Of a stretch of 64,000 nucleotides of DNA, positions 28,392 through 36,701 are shown one piece after another. Source of the stretch: Rhodococcus yunnanensis NBRC 103083 (lineage in GTDB: Bacteria; Actinomycetota; Actinomycetes; Mycobacteriales; Mycobacteriaceae); the NCBI RefSeq assembly GCF_001895005.1, contig NZ_BCXH01000001.1, positions 310,001 through 374,000 on the forward strand. Direction: 5' to 3'. Position 1 is the stretch's first letter. Every line of letters begins with the position of its first letter. The translations under genes were made by a program, and so were the position numbers. The notes under the pieces are model-generated. The model was not told where the DNA came from, made no database searches, and worked only from the letters and a program-made list of their open reading frames with translations.

Positions 28392-29048
28392 ATGACGTCA
28401 TACCCCGTTCTCGACCTGACCCCCGACGAGCTTCTGACCACGACTCGGACGGTACGCAAACGCCTCGACACGACCCGCGAGGTTCCCCTCGAGTTGATTC
28501 GCGAATGTCTCGAGGTCGCGCTGCAAGCACCGTCGGGCTCCAACCGTCAGGGATGGCAGTGGATGGTCGTCACCGAACCCGCACTGCGCGCCCGCATCGG
28601 CGACATCTATCGCGAGGAGGTCGAGAAGTATTTGGCATCTCAGGCGTCGGCAGCCAAGCAGTTCGTCGACGATCCGGACCGTGGGCCTGTACAGCGACGG
28701 ATCGGCAACAGTGTGGCATGGCTCGGCGAGCACATGGGTGAGGTTCCCGTACTGGTGATTCCGTGCATTCGCGGTGGCGTCGAACTTCCGGCGGGCAACC
28801 AGGCAGGACTGTGGGGCTCGATTCTTCCGGCAGCATGGAGCTACTCCCTTGCCGCTCGGGCTCGCGGTCTTGGTACTGCATGGACCACGTTGCATCTCTC
28901 GCGAGAAGCCGAGGTAGCCGAGTTGCTCGGGATTCCGGAGGGCTTTCATCAGGCCGCCCTACTTCCCACGGCCTACTTCACGGGCGAGACGTTCAAGCCC
29001 GCACCGCGTGAACCCCTCGACTCGGTATTGCACGTCGACAGATGGTGA
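28392..29048 (+). CDS. Nitroreductase-family FMN oxidoreductase
   Basis: 218 residues. FMN-contact stretches of the nitroreductase family are visible: RTVRKRL near the N-terminus, APSGSNRQGWQW, and LGTAWTTLHL with LLGIPEGF. The C-terminus has PREPLDSVLHVDRW. Such enzymes reduce nitro compounds, quinones or enones with NAD(P)H. Monocistronic; convergent with the following PPOX gene. The natural substrate is unknown. Confidence 0.88.
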   Translation: MTSYPVLDLTPDELLTTTRTVRKRLDTTREVPLELIRECLEVALQAPSGSNRQGWQWMVVTEPALRARIGDIYREEVEKYLASQASAAKQFVDDPDRGPVQRRIGNSVAWLGEHMGEVPVLVIPCIRGGVELPAGNQAGLWGSILPAAWSYSLAARARGLGTAWTTLHLSREAEVAELLGIPEGFHQAALLPTAYFTGETFKPAPREPLDSVLHVDRW

Positions 29049-29056
29049 CCGAGCAG

Positions 29057-29851
29057 TCAGCCTCGGGCGCGTCGAGCCAACTCGACAGTCGCCGGACGTA
29101 GTCCTCCGACACTGTCGATCGGTTCGGCGTAGCCCACTCGAGTCACGGCCTTTCCGCGGGGCGTGACCACGCTGAGGTCGAGGCCGTAGCGGTCGGCGGA
29201 CGAACACGAGACCTCGGTTGCATCCGGGTAGCCGCCGAGGTTTCGTGCCATCGCCAGCAGCGAATCCGCGTGGTCACCGTTGAGATGTGCCACCGCGTCC
29301 GCCGCGTGCGGCGAAACCGGGTCAGGAGACGCGGACGCATAGTCTGCGCCTGCTGCCGAGTCCATCCGGCCGTAGCCACCGACCCACCTGACTCTGTCCA
29401 CCCGAAGTATCCACACGGTGAAGTCGCTGTAGTCGATGTAGTACTTCGCAGCGGGCACGGCCGCGATGTGCGCCGTGCGGGCAGCGAAGAGCTCATCGCC
29501 GACAGGTCGGTCCACGGTGCCCGCCAACGTCACCCGAGATGTCGCCAGAGGGTCCGATACGGATGCGGGGGAGACGATCGACAGACTCGCCCGTGGGTCG
29601 TGCGACAGGTTGCGACCGTGCTCGGCCATCCGTGAGACACACAGGACGGGAGAGCCGCCGACCAGTCCGTACGTCACGTAGGACGCCCACGGATCCCCGT
29701 CGGCCGTCAGACTCGCAAGAGTCGCGATGTTGGTCGAAGCCACCACAGTCCGAGCTTCCTCCGCCGGCGTGGGTCGAGGTACCGATGCAAGATCGATGAG
29801 TGGCTCGGGTACGGATGGGGCGTCACCGGGGTCGCCGTGATCGAGTGCCAT
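29057..29851 (-). CDS. Pyridoxamine 5'-phosphate oxidase-like / DUF2470 protein (HugZ-type)
   Basis: 264 residues. The N-terminal split-barrel FMN-binding domain (about 30-165: IATLASLTADGDPWASYVTY, HGRNLSHDPRASLSI) is followed by a DUF2470 domain (about 185-260: HLNGDHADSLLAMARNLGG). The same domain pair occurs in HugZ-type heme-degrading enzymes and many actinobacterial homologues of unknown activity. It overlaps the end of the helicase gene upstream by 29 bases, implying cotranscription from that promoter. Heme binding cannot be confirmed by eye. Confidence 0.82.
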   Translation of the reverse strand: MALDHGDPGDAPSVPEPLIDLASVPRPTPAEEARTVVASTNIATLASLTADGDPWASYVTYGLVGGSPVLCVSRMAEHGRNLSHDPRASLSIVSPASVSDPLATSRVTLAGTVDRPVGDELFAARTAHIAAVPAAKYYIDYSDFTVWILRVDRVRWVGGYGRMDSAAGADYASASPDPVSPHAADAVAHLNGDHADSLLAMARNLGGYPDATEVSCSSADRYGLDLSVVTPRGKAVTRVGYAEPIDSVGGLRPATVELARRARG

Positions 29852-32060
29852 GCGCGAAGTCTACGGAGTCGGTCAGGACGACGAGTCGTTGCGTCGCTCG
29901 GGTCATGGCGACATATCGGTCGACGGCACCGGCGAGCCCGGTTCCGAACTTCTCCGGTGCAACGAGAACCACGAGGTCGAACTCGAGGCCCTTCGCCGAT
30001 TCCGGCGTCAGTGATCGAATACGCGCAGTCGGTTCGAACGTGGAATCTCCTATGACGCAGGCCGTTCCATCGACCCCTTCGGCGAGCCAATCCTTCAGTA
30101 TTCGATCGAGGTCCGATCGAACCCCGTGGACGACGGCTCGCCCGCTCGAGCGCACGGACACCGGAACGTTCGCATCGGGCAGCATTTCGCGAATGACCGG
30201 CTCCGCAGCGCCCATCACTTCCTCGGGTGTTCGGTAGTTGACGGTCAGCGACGCGACCTCGATGCGGTCCAGGCCCAGCCGCGTCAATCTTTGTTCCCAG
30301 GTCTCGGCGAATCCGAGTCGGGCCTGGGCCCGATCTCCGACGATCGTGAAGCTGCGGGAAGGGCACCGAAGCAACAACATCTGCCATTCGGCGTCGGTCA
30401 ACTCCTGAGCCTCGTCGACGACGATATGCGCGAATGGACCGGCAAGCAGGTCCGGATCGGGGTGCGCGAGCACAGAATCGTCGTCCAGGGCGTTGCGTAG
30501 ATCGTCTCCACGCAACATGGACATCACGAGAAGCTCGGAATCGTCGGTCGCGATCAGATCTTCGACGACTCGGGCCATCTGCGCACGCTCGACCTCGACA
30601 GCTGCCTTGTTTCTACGGTCGCGTCGTGCGATTTCGGGGTCGCCGAGACGCGCTCGCGCCGCGTCGAGCAGGGGCAGATCGGACAGTGTCCACTGCGTCG
30701 GCGCGGGACGTTGCAACTTCTCGATCTGCGCGGGGGTCAGCCACGGAGCGCATTTTCGTAGATAAGCAGGCACAGTCCACAGGTCTGCCACGAGGTCAGC
30801 GGCGTCGATCAGGATCCACGCATCGTCGAGCTGCAGGCGTAGTTCCTCGTTCTGTACCAACGAATTTCGAAGCAGGTGTGCTGGGGCATCGCCGTCGTAC
30901 TTGTCCATGAGGATCATGACGAGCACGTCACGAATCTGTTCTCGTGCCTCGTTGTGCGGGGTTCCCTGTTCTGGAGCAGCGAAGGCCTCGGACCAGTCGG
31001 AGGGGCTGAGCCAGATGTCCGCCCATTCGGTCTCGACGGTCATTCCCTGTCCGGGCGGTTCCTCGTAGAACCTCACTCCCGCTTCGATTGCCTTCACGAG
31101 ATCCGCCGATGCCTTCAGCCGAGCGACCTCCGGATCGGACTCTTCGCGCGCCGAAGCGCCTTCGGCGACGAGATCCCGCAGAGTGCACAGGTGCACGCTT
31201 TCCTCTCCGAGACGTGGAAGAACATCCGCGACATAGGCCAAATACGGGTCGTGGGGGCCCACGAACAGCACACCGTGGCGCAGCCGAGGATCCGAGTAGA
31301 GCAGATATGCCGCGCGATGCAGGGCGACGACTGTCTTGCCGGTCCCCGGTCCGCCGTCGACGACGAGAGCACCAGCCGATCCAGCACGAATGATCGCATC
31401 CTGATCCGATTGGATGGTGCCCAGAACGTCTCGCATGGTCGTCGACCGGCTGGCGCCCAGGCTGGCGATGAACGCAGACTGATCGTCGAGGGCAGCTCTC
31501 TCGAGTTCACCGTCGCCGTCGAGCTCGCTCGCGTCGAACACCTCGTCCCAGTAGTCGCTGATTCGTCCGTTCGTCCAGCGATACCGGCGCCTTCGGGCAA
31601 GTCCCATCGGATGCCCGTGCGTTGCCCCGAAGAAGGGCTCTGCCGCGGGGGAGCGCCAGTCGACCAGCAGCTGATTTCCTGCACTGTCCAGCAACCCCAG
31701 GCGCCCGATGTAGACAGGCTGCCGATCATCCGATCCGATGGTGTGCCCCAGGCACAGGTCCAGTCCGAAACGGCGGAGAGTACGGATGCGGGCTTCGAGG
31801 CGGTGCACTTCCATGTCTCGCTCGAGTGCCTGCTGTCCCAGCTCGACGGGGGCGGTGCGGGCGGCGTCGAGACGGTGACGCAATTCGGCGATGGAGTCCG
31901 CGAGTGTGCTCTCGACTGTGGTGAAGAAGGACTCGTCGCGGGCAATCAGCACCGGATCGGCCTTGTGGCGAAGGCGCTCGGGTAGATCGAAGGTGCTCCT
32001 GATATCCGAATGCACGGCACCCAGCTCCGAGTCGAGATGTCCGATTGTGGATTCTGACAT
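29823..32060 (-). CDS. helR: HelD/HelR-like RNA polymerase-associated superfamily 1 helicase
   Basis: 745 residues from ATG 32060. Walker A is GGPGTGKTVVALHRAAY, Walker B VVDEAQELTDAEW, and the later SF1 motifs GDRAQARLGFAETW and TVNYRTPEEV are present. The N-terminal coiled region (LRHRLDAARTAPVELGQQAL) is the arm that enters the secondary channel in HelD proteins, which free stalled RNA polymerase. In several actinobacteria a HelD paralogue, HelR, displaces rifamycins and is controlled by a rifamycin-associated element. A matching 19-bp element lies 59 bases upstream here, so HelR is the best call. Rifamycin protection is inferred. Confidence 0.82.
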   Translation of the reverse strand: MSESTIGHLDSELGAVHSDIRSTFDLPERLRHKADPVLIARDESFFTTVESTLADSIAELRHRLDAARTAPVELGQQALERDMEVHRLEARIRTLRRFGLDLCLGHTIGSDDRQPVYIGRLGLLDSAGNQLLVDWRSPAAEPFFGATHGHPMGLARRRRYRWTNGRISDYWDEVFDASELDGDGELERAALDDQSAFIASLGASRSTTMRDVLGTIQSDQDAIIRAGSAGALVVDGGPGTGKTVVALHRAAYLLYSDPRLRHGVLFVGPHDPYLAYVADVLPRLGEESVHLCTLRDLVAEGASAREESDPEVARLKASADLVKAIEAGVRFYEEPPGQGMTVETEWADIWLSPSDWSEAFAAPEQGTPHNEAREQIRDVLVMILMDKYDGDAPAHLLRNSLVQNEELRLQLDDAWILIDAADLVADLWTVPAYLRKCAPWLTPAQIEKLQRPAPTQWTLSDLPLLDAARARLGDPEIARRDRRNKAAVEVERAQMARVVEDLIATDDSELLVMSMLRGDDLRNALDDDSVLAHPDPDLLAGPFAHIVVDEAQELTDAEWQMLLLRCPSRSFTIVGDRAQARLGFAETWEQRLTRLGLDRIEVASLTVNYRTPEEVMGAAEPVIREMLPDANVPVSVRSSGRAVVHGVRSDLDRILKDWLAEGVDGTACVIGDSTFEPTARIRSLTPESAKGLEFDLVVLVAPEKFGTGLAGAVDRYVAMTRATQRLVVLTDSVDFAHGTRSRRPR

Positions 32061-32118
32061 TGCATCACTCTCGTTCCTGCTGGTCGTGGCGTCGGCACAC
32101 GAGTATGAGGGACAGACG

Positions 32119-32137
32119 GGGTCTTGCCACAAGACCC
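32119..32137 (-). promoter_or_regulatory. Rifamycin-associated element (RAE)-like inverted repeat
   Basis: On the minus strand this reads GGGTCTTGTGGCAAGACCC, a perfect 8-3-8 dyad with the CTTGnGGCAAG core I recall for the RAE. It sits just downstream of a candidate -10 (TTATAT or TATATC on the minus strand) and 59 bases before the HelR-like start. RAEs mediate rifampicin-inducible expression of helR, rox, rgt and rph genes. Confidence 0.75.
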
Positions 32138-32263
32138 GGTGTCGGATATAAGTTGAAAGGGGAACAGGGGATGGACTAGTCGACTTCCGGTTCACTGCGC
32201 TGCGCTGACTGAGTCCACGGGAGATCATCGAGAGTCGAAAATGCCTGGGGGAGAGGCGTCGTC

Positions 32264-32764
32264 ATGGTTCATCCAAAACGGCCGAGATATCTCGATTCAC
32301 CATTTACCCCTCGTATAGTCAAGTTCGCATCCAAGGCGCAGGCATTTGTGTATCGAACGACGGGCGGGCGCGTTGGGGGTCAGTGGCGATTGAAAAGCGC
32401 GTTCAGGAAACCCGTGCCGATATTGCTTCTCGAACACACCGGAAGGAAATCGGGCCGTAAGTTCACCACACCGCTGGCGTACGTACGGCAAGCCGAAGAT
32501 ATCGTGGTTGCCGCGTCGCAGGGCGGTGCGGCAGAGAATCCACAGTGGTACCGAAATCTCCGCGCGCACCCAGAAGCTCGTGTACAGATCGGCACCGAGT
32601 ACGTCGCGGTTGTGGCTCGCGTTGCCGAAGCCTCGGAACGAACAGACCTGTGGTCCATGCTGGTGACTGCCTACTCCGGATTCGCGGACTATCAATCCTG
32701 GACGGACCGAGAGATTCCTGTGGTGGTACTCGAGCAGGATCGGCGTTCCGACCCGAAGTCCTGA
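32264..32764 (+). CDS. Deazaflavin (F420)-dependent nitroreductase-family protein (Ddn-like)
   Basis: 166-residue split-barrel protein. Ddn-family stretches are PILLLEHTGRKSGRKFTTPL, ASQGGAAENPQWYRNLRAHP and the C-terminal REIPVVVLE. These proteins use F420H2 to reduce quinones and other small molecules. Divergent from the HelR-like gene, so the two may share the intergenic region, but I see no second regulatory site. The cofactor is inferred from the family. Confidence 0.88.
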   Translation: MVHPKRPRYLDSPFTPRIVKFASKAQAFVYRTTGGRVGGQWRLKSAFRKPVPILLLEHTGRKSGRKFTTPLAYVRQAEDIVVAASQGGAAENPQWYRNLRAHPEARVQIGTEYVAVVARVAEASERTDLWSMLVTAYSGFADYQSWTDREIPVVVLEQDRRSDPKS

Positions 32765-32990
32765 TGTGGTGAGTCGGTCACTTGCCGAGATGGGTCGGGA
32801 ACTATCCTCCAGTGATAAATTCTCGGACCGTAACTCTCTGTCAATCAGTGAAATTCGCGTGACGAATGTCGCCGTTGCTCCGATGTTCAGCAACACGGCC
32901 GTCCAACGGGCCGGCGAGATCGACGTAACGGCACTGTCGGTTGTGCAGATGTAGCTGTCGGGTTTCGATCCGATTCACCAGGGGGCTTCG
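32765..32990. other. Intergenic stretch with one weak short frame
   Basis: A 62-codon frame at 32766-32954 (GTG start overlapping the preceding stop region, rich in Ser) has no ribosome site and no recognisable domain. I regard it as doubtful. The rest is the leader of the pentapeptide-repeat gene, with AGGGGG just before its ATG. Confidence 0.3.
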
Positions 32991-33563
32991 ATGAATCCAG
33001 CAACGCGTGATCACCAGGTCGAATTGCTGCGCTCGGACGTCGCGGCCTGGAATGTTCTTCGTTCAGTGAGCGCGCCGAGCGTGATGCTCGTCGATGCCGA
33101 TCTTGCCGGCGCTTACCTCGCAGGCGCCGACCTCTCCGGTGTTGATCTCACAGGAGCGGATCTGTCGGGATGCACCTTGACCGACGTGAACCTGAGAGGC
33201 GCCACTCTCACTTCGGCCGAGTTGGTAGGCGCGGACTTGTCGCGAGCCGATCTGTCTGGCGTCCGAGCGCACGACGCCAATCTCACGCGTGCATACCTCA
33301 CCCGCGCTGATATCCGAGCTACCGACCTTACGATGGCGTTCTTGATATCGACCTACCTCGGGCACGCGAACCTCGCCGGCGCCGATCTGTCGGGAGCGAA
33401 CATGACCGGCGCCTACCTCGGCGACGCAGATCTGACCCGCTCCAACTTGACCGATGCGTGTCTGCGCAAAGCCAACCTGGTGGGAGCGAAGATGACAGCC
33501 GCCGTCCTCGACGGTGCCGATCTCACCGATGTCACTCTTCCGAACGGTACTACGACCGACTGA
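32991..33563 (+). CDS. Pentapeptide-repeat protein
   Basis: 190 residues. After about 35 residues the protein is an unbroken series of A(D/N)LXX-type repeats: AYLAGADLSGVDLTGADLSG and so on to ADLTDVTLPNG. They predict a right-handed quadrilateral beta-helix of about seven coils. The length and single uninterrupted helix resemble MfpA (183 residues), which mimics DNA and protects gyrase from fluoroquinolones. Most pentapeptide proteins have other or unknown roles, so gyrase protection is only a possibility. A ribosome site AGGGGG precedes ATG 32991. Confidence 0.85.
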   Translation: MNPATRDHQVELLRSDVAAWNVLRSVSAPSVMLVDADLAGAYLAGADLSGVDLTGADLSGCTLTDVNLRGATLTSAELVGADLSRADLSGVRAHDANLTRAYLTRADIRATDLTMAFLISTYLGHANLAGADLSGANMTGAYLGDADLTRSNLTDACLRKANLVGAKMTAAVLDGADLTDVTLPNGTTTD

Positions 33564-33690
33564 GCCCAGCACTCGTCATCTCGGATGGTTCGGTGTCCGA
33601 AATTGCTGTGCGACAAGCCATGACATGAAACTTCCGCTTATGCTGTCATCGGCGAGGTGGTCACGCTGGTATTCAGCTCGAGGGAGGAAC

Positions 33691-34176
33691 ATGGTCGCGT
33701 ACGCGGACAGACACGAGATACGGGTCCCCGCAGGATGGACCGCAATCGACTTCGCCGGGCAGGTCCTGGGCCGCGCGCCGAGGTGGCTGACGGGCCTTGT
33801 GGATCTGCGAGACAAAATAGTGAGCCGGTTTGGGTTTGCCACCCAACCCGGCCGTTCGCGGACACCGGACATTGCGGTTGGCGGGACGGCAGGCCCGTTC
33901 ATATTCTCCGACGTGACTTCCGCCGCCGTACGCGGGGGGAACAGCGACAGCCGGATCGTATTCGGGTCGACGTTCCGCATCGACAAGCGGGCGGGGCTTT
34001 CCTACGGAGTGTTGGAGACCGAGACGCACAGCAAGGATCGTGTCGGCGCGGTGTATTTGACTCTGATCTGGCCGGTACACAGATTGCTGATGGCTGGCGT
34101 ATTGCGCTCGAGTATGTCGGACGTCCACTGGGACGCGTCGAAGGCACCGCTTTCACAGTCACCGCGACACAACTGA
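33691..34176 (+). CDS. DUF2867-like protein
   Basis: 161 residues from ATG 33691, with GGGAGGAAC immediately upstream; the frame opens at 33514. It reads HEIRVPAGWTAIDFAGQVLG, GTFRIDKRAGLSYGVLETE and VYLTLIWPVHRLLMAGVL, in line with DUF2867 proteins, which often occur fused to SDR epimerases or alone. The function is unknown. Another frame at 33657-34277 runs past the end of this one, but its composition looks like a shadow. The family normally ends near the PxHR motif, so no frameshift is needed. Confidence 0.65.
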   Translation: MVAYADRHEIRVPAGWTAIDFAGQVLGRAPRWLTGLVDLRDKIVSRFGFATQPGRSRTPDIAVGGTAGPFIFSDVTSAAVRGGNSDSRIVFGSTFRIDKRAGLSYGVLETETHSKDRVGAVYLTLIWPVHRLLMAGVLRSSMSDVHWDASKAPLSQSPRHN

Positions 34177-34435
34177 CCCCAGCGGACACATACGGAGTCG
34201 CGGACTACTCGCGCATGCTGGTCACCCTCGGATCACGGCGCAGGGCCTGGGTGTATCGGGCCGCGCCGCCCACCTGACTGCTGCCACGCCGTGGCGCAAC
34301 GCATCGTCGAAACCACGAATTGCGGTAGACACAGTCCGATCCGCCCGCGTTCGCGGACACGTTCGCGCAGCGAGGATTCGCCCATTAACGTTCGGTACTG
34401 ATCCATCAGCACCCCTCGACGGAACAGGAACGCTC

Positions 34436-34648
34436 ATGCGGCTATCTACACGTAATCAACTCACCGGTGTCATCACCGACGTCACCCTGGGCAGTGTCAT
34501 GGCGACGGTGAAGGTCAAGCTCGACGGCGGAGAGCAGACGGTCACCTCCTCGATCACCAGAGAAGCCGCGGTCGAACTCGGCCTCGAAGCCGGCCAAGCG
34601 GCCACTGTGTTCGTCAAGTCGACCGAGGTCACCATCGGTGTCGAATAA
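34436..34648 (+). CDS. Molybdopterin-binding (Mop/TOBE) small protein
   Basis: 70 residues with the complete Mop fold: STRNQLTGVITDVTLGSV, then VKVKLDGG, then a C-terminal VKSTEVTIGVE. Mop proteins (molbindins) bind molybdate or related oxyanions in the cytoplasm as hexamers. GGAACAGGAACG precedes ATG 34436. No molybdate transporter gene adjoins. The preceding 34177-34435 contains no other supportable gene. Confidence 0.88.
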   Translation: MRLSTRNQLTGVITDVTLGSVMATVKVKLDGGEQTVTSSITREAAVELGLEAGQAATVFVKSTEVTIGVE

Positions 34649-34667
34649 AACTCTGTTGCTTGGTTTT

Positions 34668-35372
34668 TCAATGGCCTAGGTCGAGAAGCTCTTCGTGGAA
34701 TCCGCCGATGTCGCGGCTGCGGTCGACAAGATGTATCTCGAGGATCCAGTGGCAGACGCGCCCAGAATGATCGAGTCGGCGCATCGGCTGATCGCTACCG
34801 GGGGCGATGTACGACCCGATCTCTGCGCCGGCGATCTTCTCGTGGGGAAATTCACCGACCAGATGCCCGGCTATGGCACCCCCGAACTCCCACCCCGACT
34901 GCTGGGCCAGTTCGACGACTGCTGCGTAGAGCTGCTCACCGGTGATGTCGGGGTGCGCCTCGAAGTAGGCACGGCCGGCATCGAAGACCGTCGGTAATCC
35001 ATCGCGCAGGCGACGTTTGACCGGATCGTCACCGAGGACGAAGGTGCGACCGAAGTCCGCTTCCCACTGCTCGAAGATGGGCCCGAAGTCGCAGAAGACG
35101 ATATCGTCGTCGGCGATGGTGCGATTCGGTGGATTCTCGCGATATGGCTGCAACGTGTTGATGCCGCTGCGGACGATGCGCTTGTGCCAGAACTTGGTGG
35201 TCCCGAACATCTCGGATGCGAGGTCGCGAATCTCGTCGCTGACCTGTTTTTCCTGTGCACCAGCGCGGATCAGTCCACGGTCGGTGATCGCATCGAACAA
35301 CTCGACCGCCTTGTCCTGCGCGTCGAGCAGTTTCGTGACGCGGATGTCTTCGCTCTCCACACTCACAACCAT
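34668..35372 (-). CDS. M24-family metallopeptidase-like (Xaa-Pro aminopeptidase fold)
   Basis: 234 residues containing only the pita-bread catalytic domain. The candidate metal ligands are in order: two Asp in FCDFGPIFEQWEADFGRT, His in GHLVGEFPHE, Glu in WILEIHLVD and a later Glu in GGFHEELL. Full-length Xaa-Pro peptidases carry an extra N-terminal domain, absent here. The protein may be a dipeptidase or a non-peptidase relative. It is convergent with the Mop gene (19 bases between stops). Confidence 0.8.
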   Translation of the reverse strand: MVVSVESEDIRVTKLLDAQDKAVELFDAITDRGLIRAGAQEKQVSDEIRDLASEMFGTTKFWHKRIVRSGINTLQPYRENPPNRTIADDDIVFCDFGPIFEQWEADFGRTFVLGDDPVKRRLRDGLPTVFDAGRAYFEAHPDITGEQLYAAVVELAQQSGWEFGGAIAGHLVGEFPHEKIAGAEIGSYIAPGSDQPMRRLDHSGRVCHWILEIHLVDRSRDIGGFHEELLDLGH

Positions 35373-35456
35373 TCCCAGAATCTAGCAAAAGTTCTGGGTG
35401 ACTCCCGGACTCGTCGTGGCAGAGGTAGATGGGTAGAACGGGTCTGACCCACAGAG

Positions 35457-36701
35457 CTACGCCCCGCCGGATTTCGCGGATGTGGTCAGCACGTCGATGA
35501 TGCCGGACAGCAGCTGGTCGACGTGTTCGTGCGAGGTCAACGCCAGGCGCAACCGTCCGAGATGAGTGGCAACGCCGAGAATTCGCTCACCTGCTACCTG
35601 GGTACTCATGACCGGACCCCAGACCGCTCGAACGGAGTCATCCCACTCTTGCTGTTCCGTCACACCGAGATTGGTGATCTCGATATCGGCGTTCGTCGCA
35701 GCGAGCATCGCCTGCTCGGCACTGTCCACATCGGTCGGCGCGTGGTCGGCAAGCGTGTGCACCGCAGCACCGATCGATCGGATATGTGTAGCGTCGGCCA
35801 ACTGCGAGGATGCGCTGCGAGCAAGTTCCCAGAACGTGACCTGCGGGACGGAGGTCAACACCACGGATGTGGCGGTGAATCGAACCACAACGTCGTCTTC
35901 GAGTCCGACCGGTCCACGCAGATCGATCGGGACATTGATGCGTACGGTGTCCCTCTCCGGCGCCGAGAACAGCGATTGCGCGGCCACAGCGCACAGCACG
36001 CCCTGCACGGTGCAGAAGTGTGCACGCGCCGCGTCACGAAGAGAGCGAGTCGACGCCTCGTCGAGCTCGGCAAGCGCAACCATCGGCGCGGTCCCGTCGA
36101 ACGGTCGAAGCGTCGCGGGCGCGCGCTGTTCCGGCCCTAATTCATCATCGATCGGTTCCGGCGGAGACGTCGGCTCGTCTGATGTCGGTCGCGGCACCAG
36201 ATCTTCCTGGGCGGTCGGGACGTCCCGAGGGGCGAGGTCCTGTCCGGAGAGAATCGCGACGAGGTCGTGCACGGCACGTAGCGCGCCTCGGCCGTCGGCG
36301 ATCTGGTGGGAGAAAGTCAACACCACTGTGGCACTTACCGGTCGAGAGTCAGCAGTGATCAAGACCGCCCGAACCAGCGGTCCCGGCGACGGGGGTATCG
36401 GACGCGTCTGCTCGGCTGCGACCTCCTGCTCGAGTGTGGACTCATGTGCGCTCCGCATCGGTATCTCCTCGGTCGAGGATCGAAATGTCGGTTCGGTTCC
36501 ACTCCGGTCGATCTGCGTGGCAAGAAGGGGATGAGCGAGTTGCAGGCGGCGGAGGGCTTCGGCGAGCTCGACTTCGGTCGGCTCGCAGCGCAGGTCGATG
36601 GCAAGGGAGAACTGCACCGGGTTGCGGTGCATGTAGAGGTCGATGGTTCGTTCGAAAGCGCCGAGCGGGCGTAGCGCTTGTCCTACAACAGAACTAGTCA
36701 T
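35457..36701 (-). CDS. PapA-like acyltransferase (condensation-domain superfamily)
   Basis: 414 residues. The chloramphenicol-acetyltransferase-like active site appears as FSHQIADGRGALRA: the catalytic His and Asp of HHxxxDG are kept, with the first His replaced by Ser. The region NVPIDLRGPVGLEDD matches the solvent-channel Arg motif. Such enzymes esterify lipids or transfer acyl groups (PapA5, wax synthase relatives). It overlaps the SGNH hydrolase gene by four bases (ATGA) in a three-gene operon under a TetR regulator. Acyl donor and acceptor are unknown; a surface glycolipid or ester is plausible. Confidence 0.78.
   Translation of the reverse strand: MTSSVVGQALRPLGAFERTIDLYMHRNPVQFSLAIDLRCEPTEVELAEALRRLQLAHPLLATQIDRSGTEPTFRSSTEEIPMRSAHESTLEQEVAAEQTRPIPPSPGPLVRAVLITADSRPVSATVVLTFSHQIADGRGALRAVHDLVAILSGQDLAPRDVPTAQEDLVPRPTSDEPTSPPEPIDDELGPEQRAPATLRPFDGTAPMVALAELDEASTRSLRDAARAHFCTVQGVLCAVAAQSLFSAPERDTVRINVPIDLRGPVGLEDDVVVRFTATSVVLTSVPQVTFWELARSASSQLADATHIRSIGAAVHTLADHAPTDVDSAEQAMLAATNADIEITNLGVTEQQEWDDSVRAVWGPVMSTQVAGERILGVATHLGRLRLALTSHEHVDQLLSGIIDVLTTSAKSGGA

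Noticed and set aside
34177..34277. Possible frameshifted C-terminal part of the DUF2867-like gene in the frame 33657-34277
   Set aside because: The in-frame product already ends at the usual family position, and the tail matches nothing I recognise.
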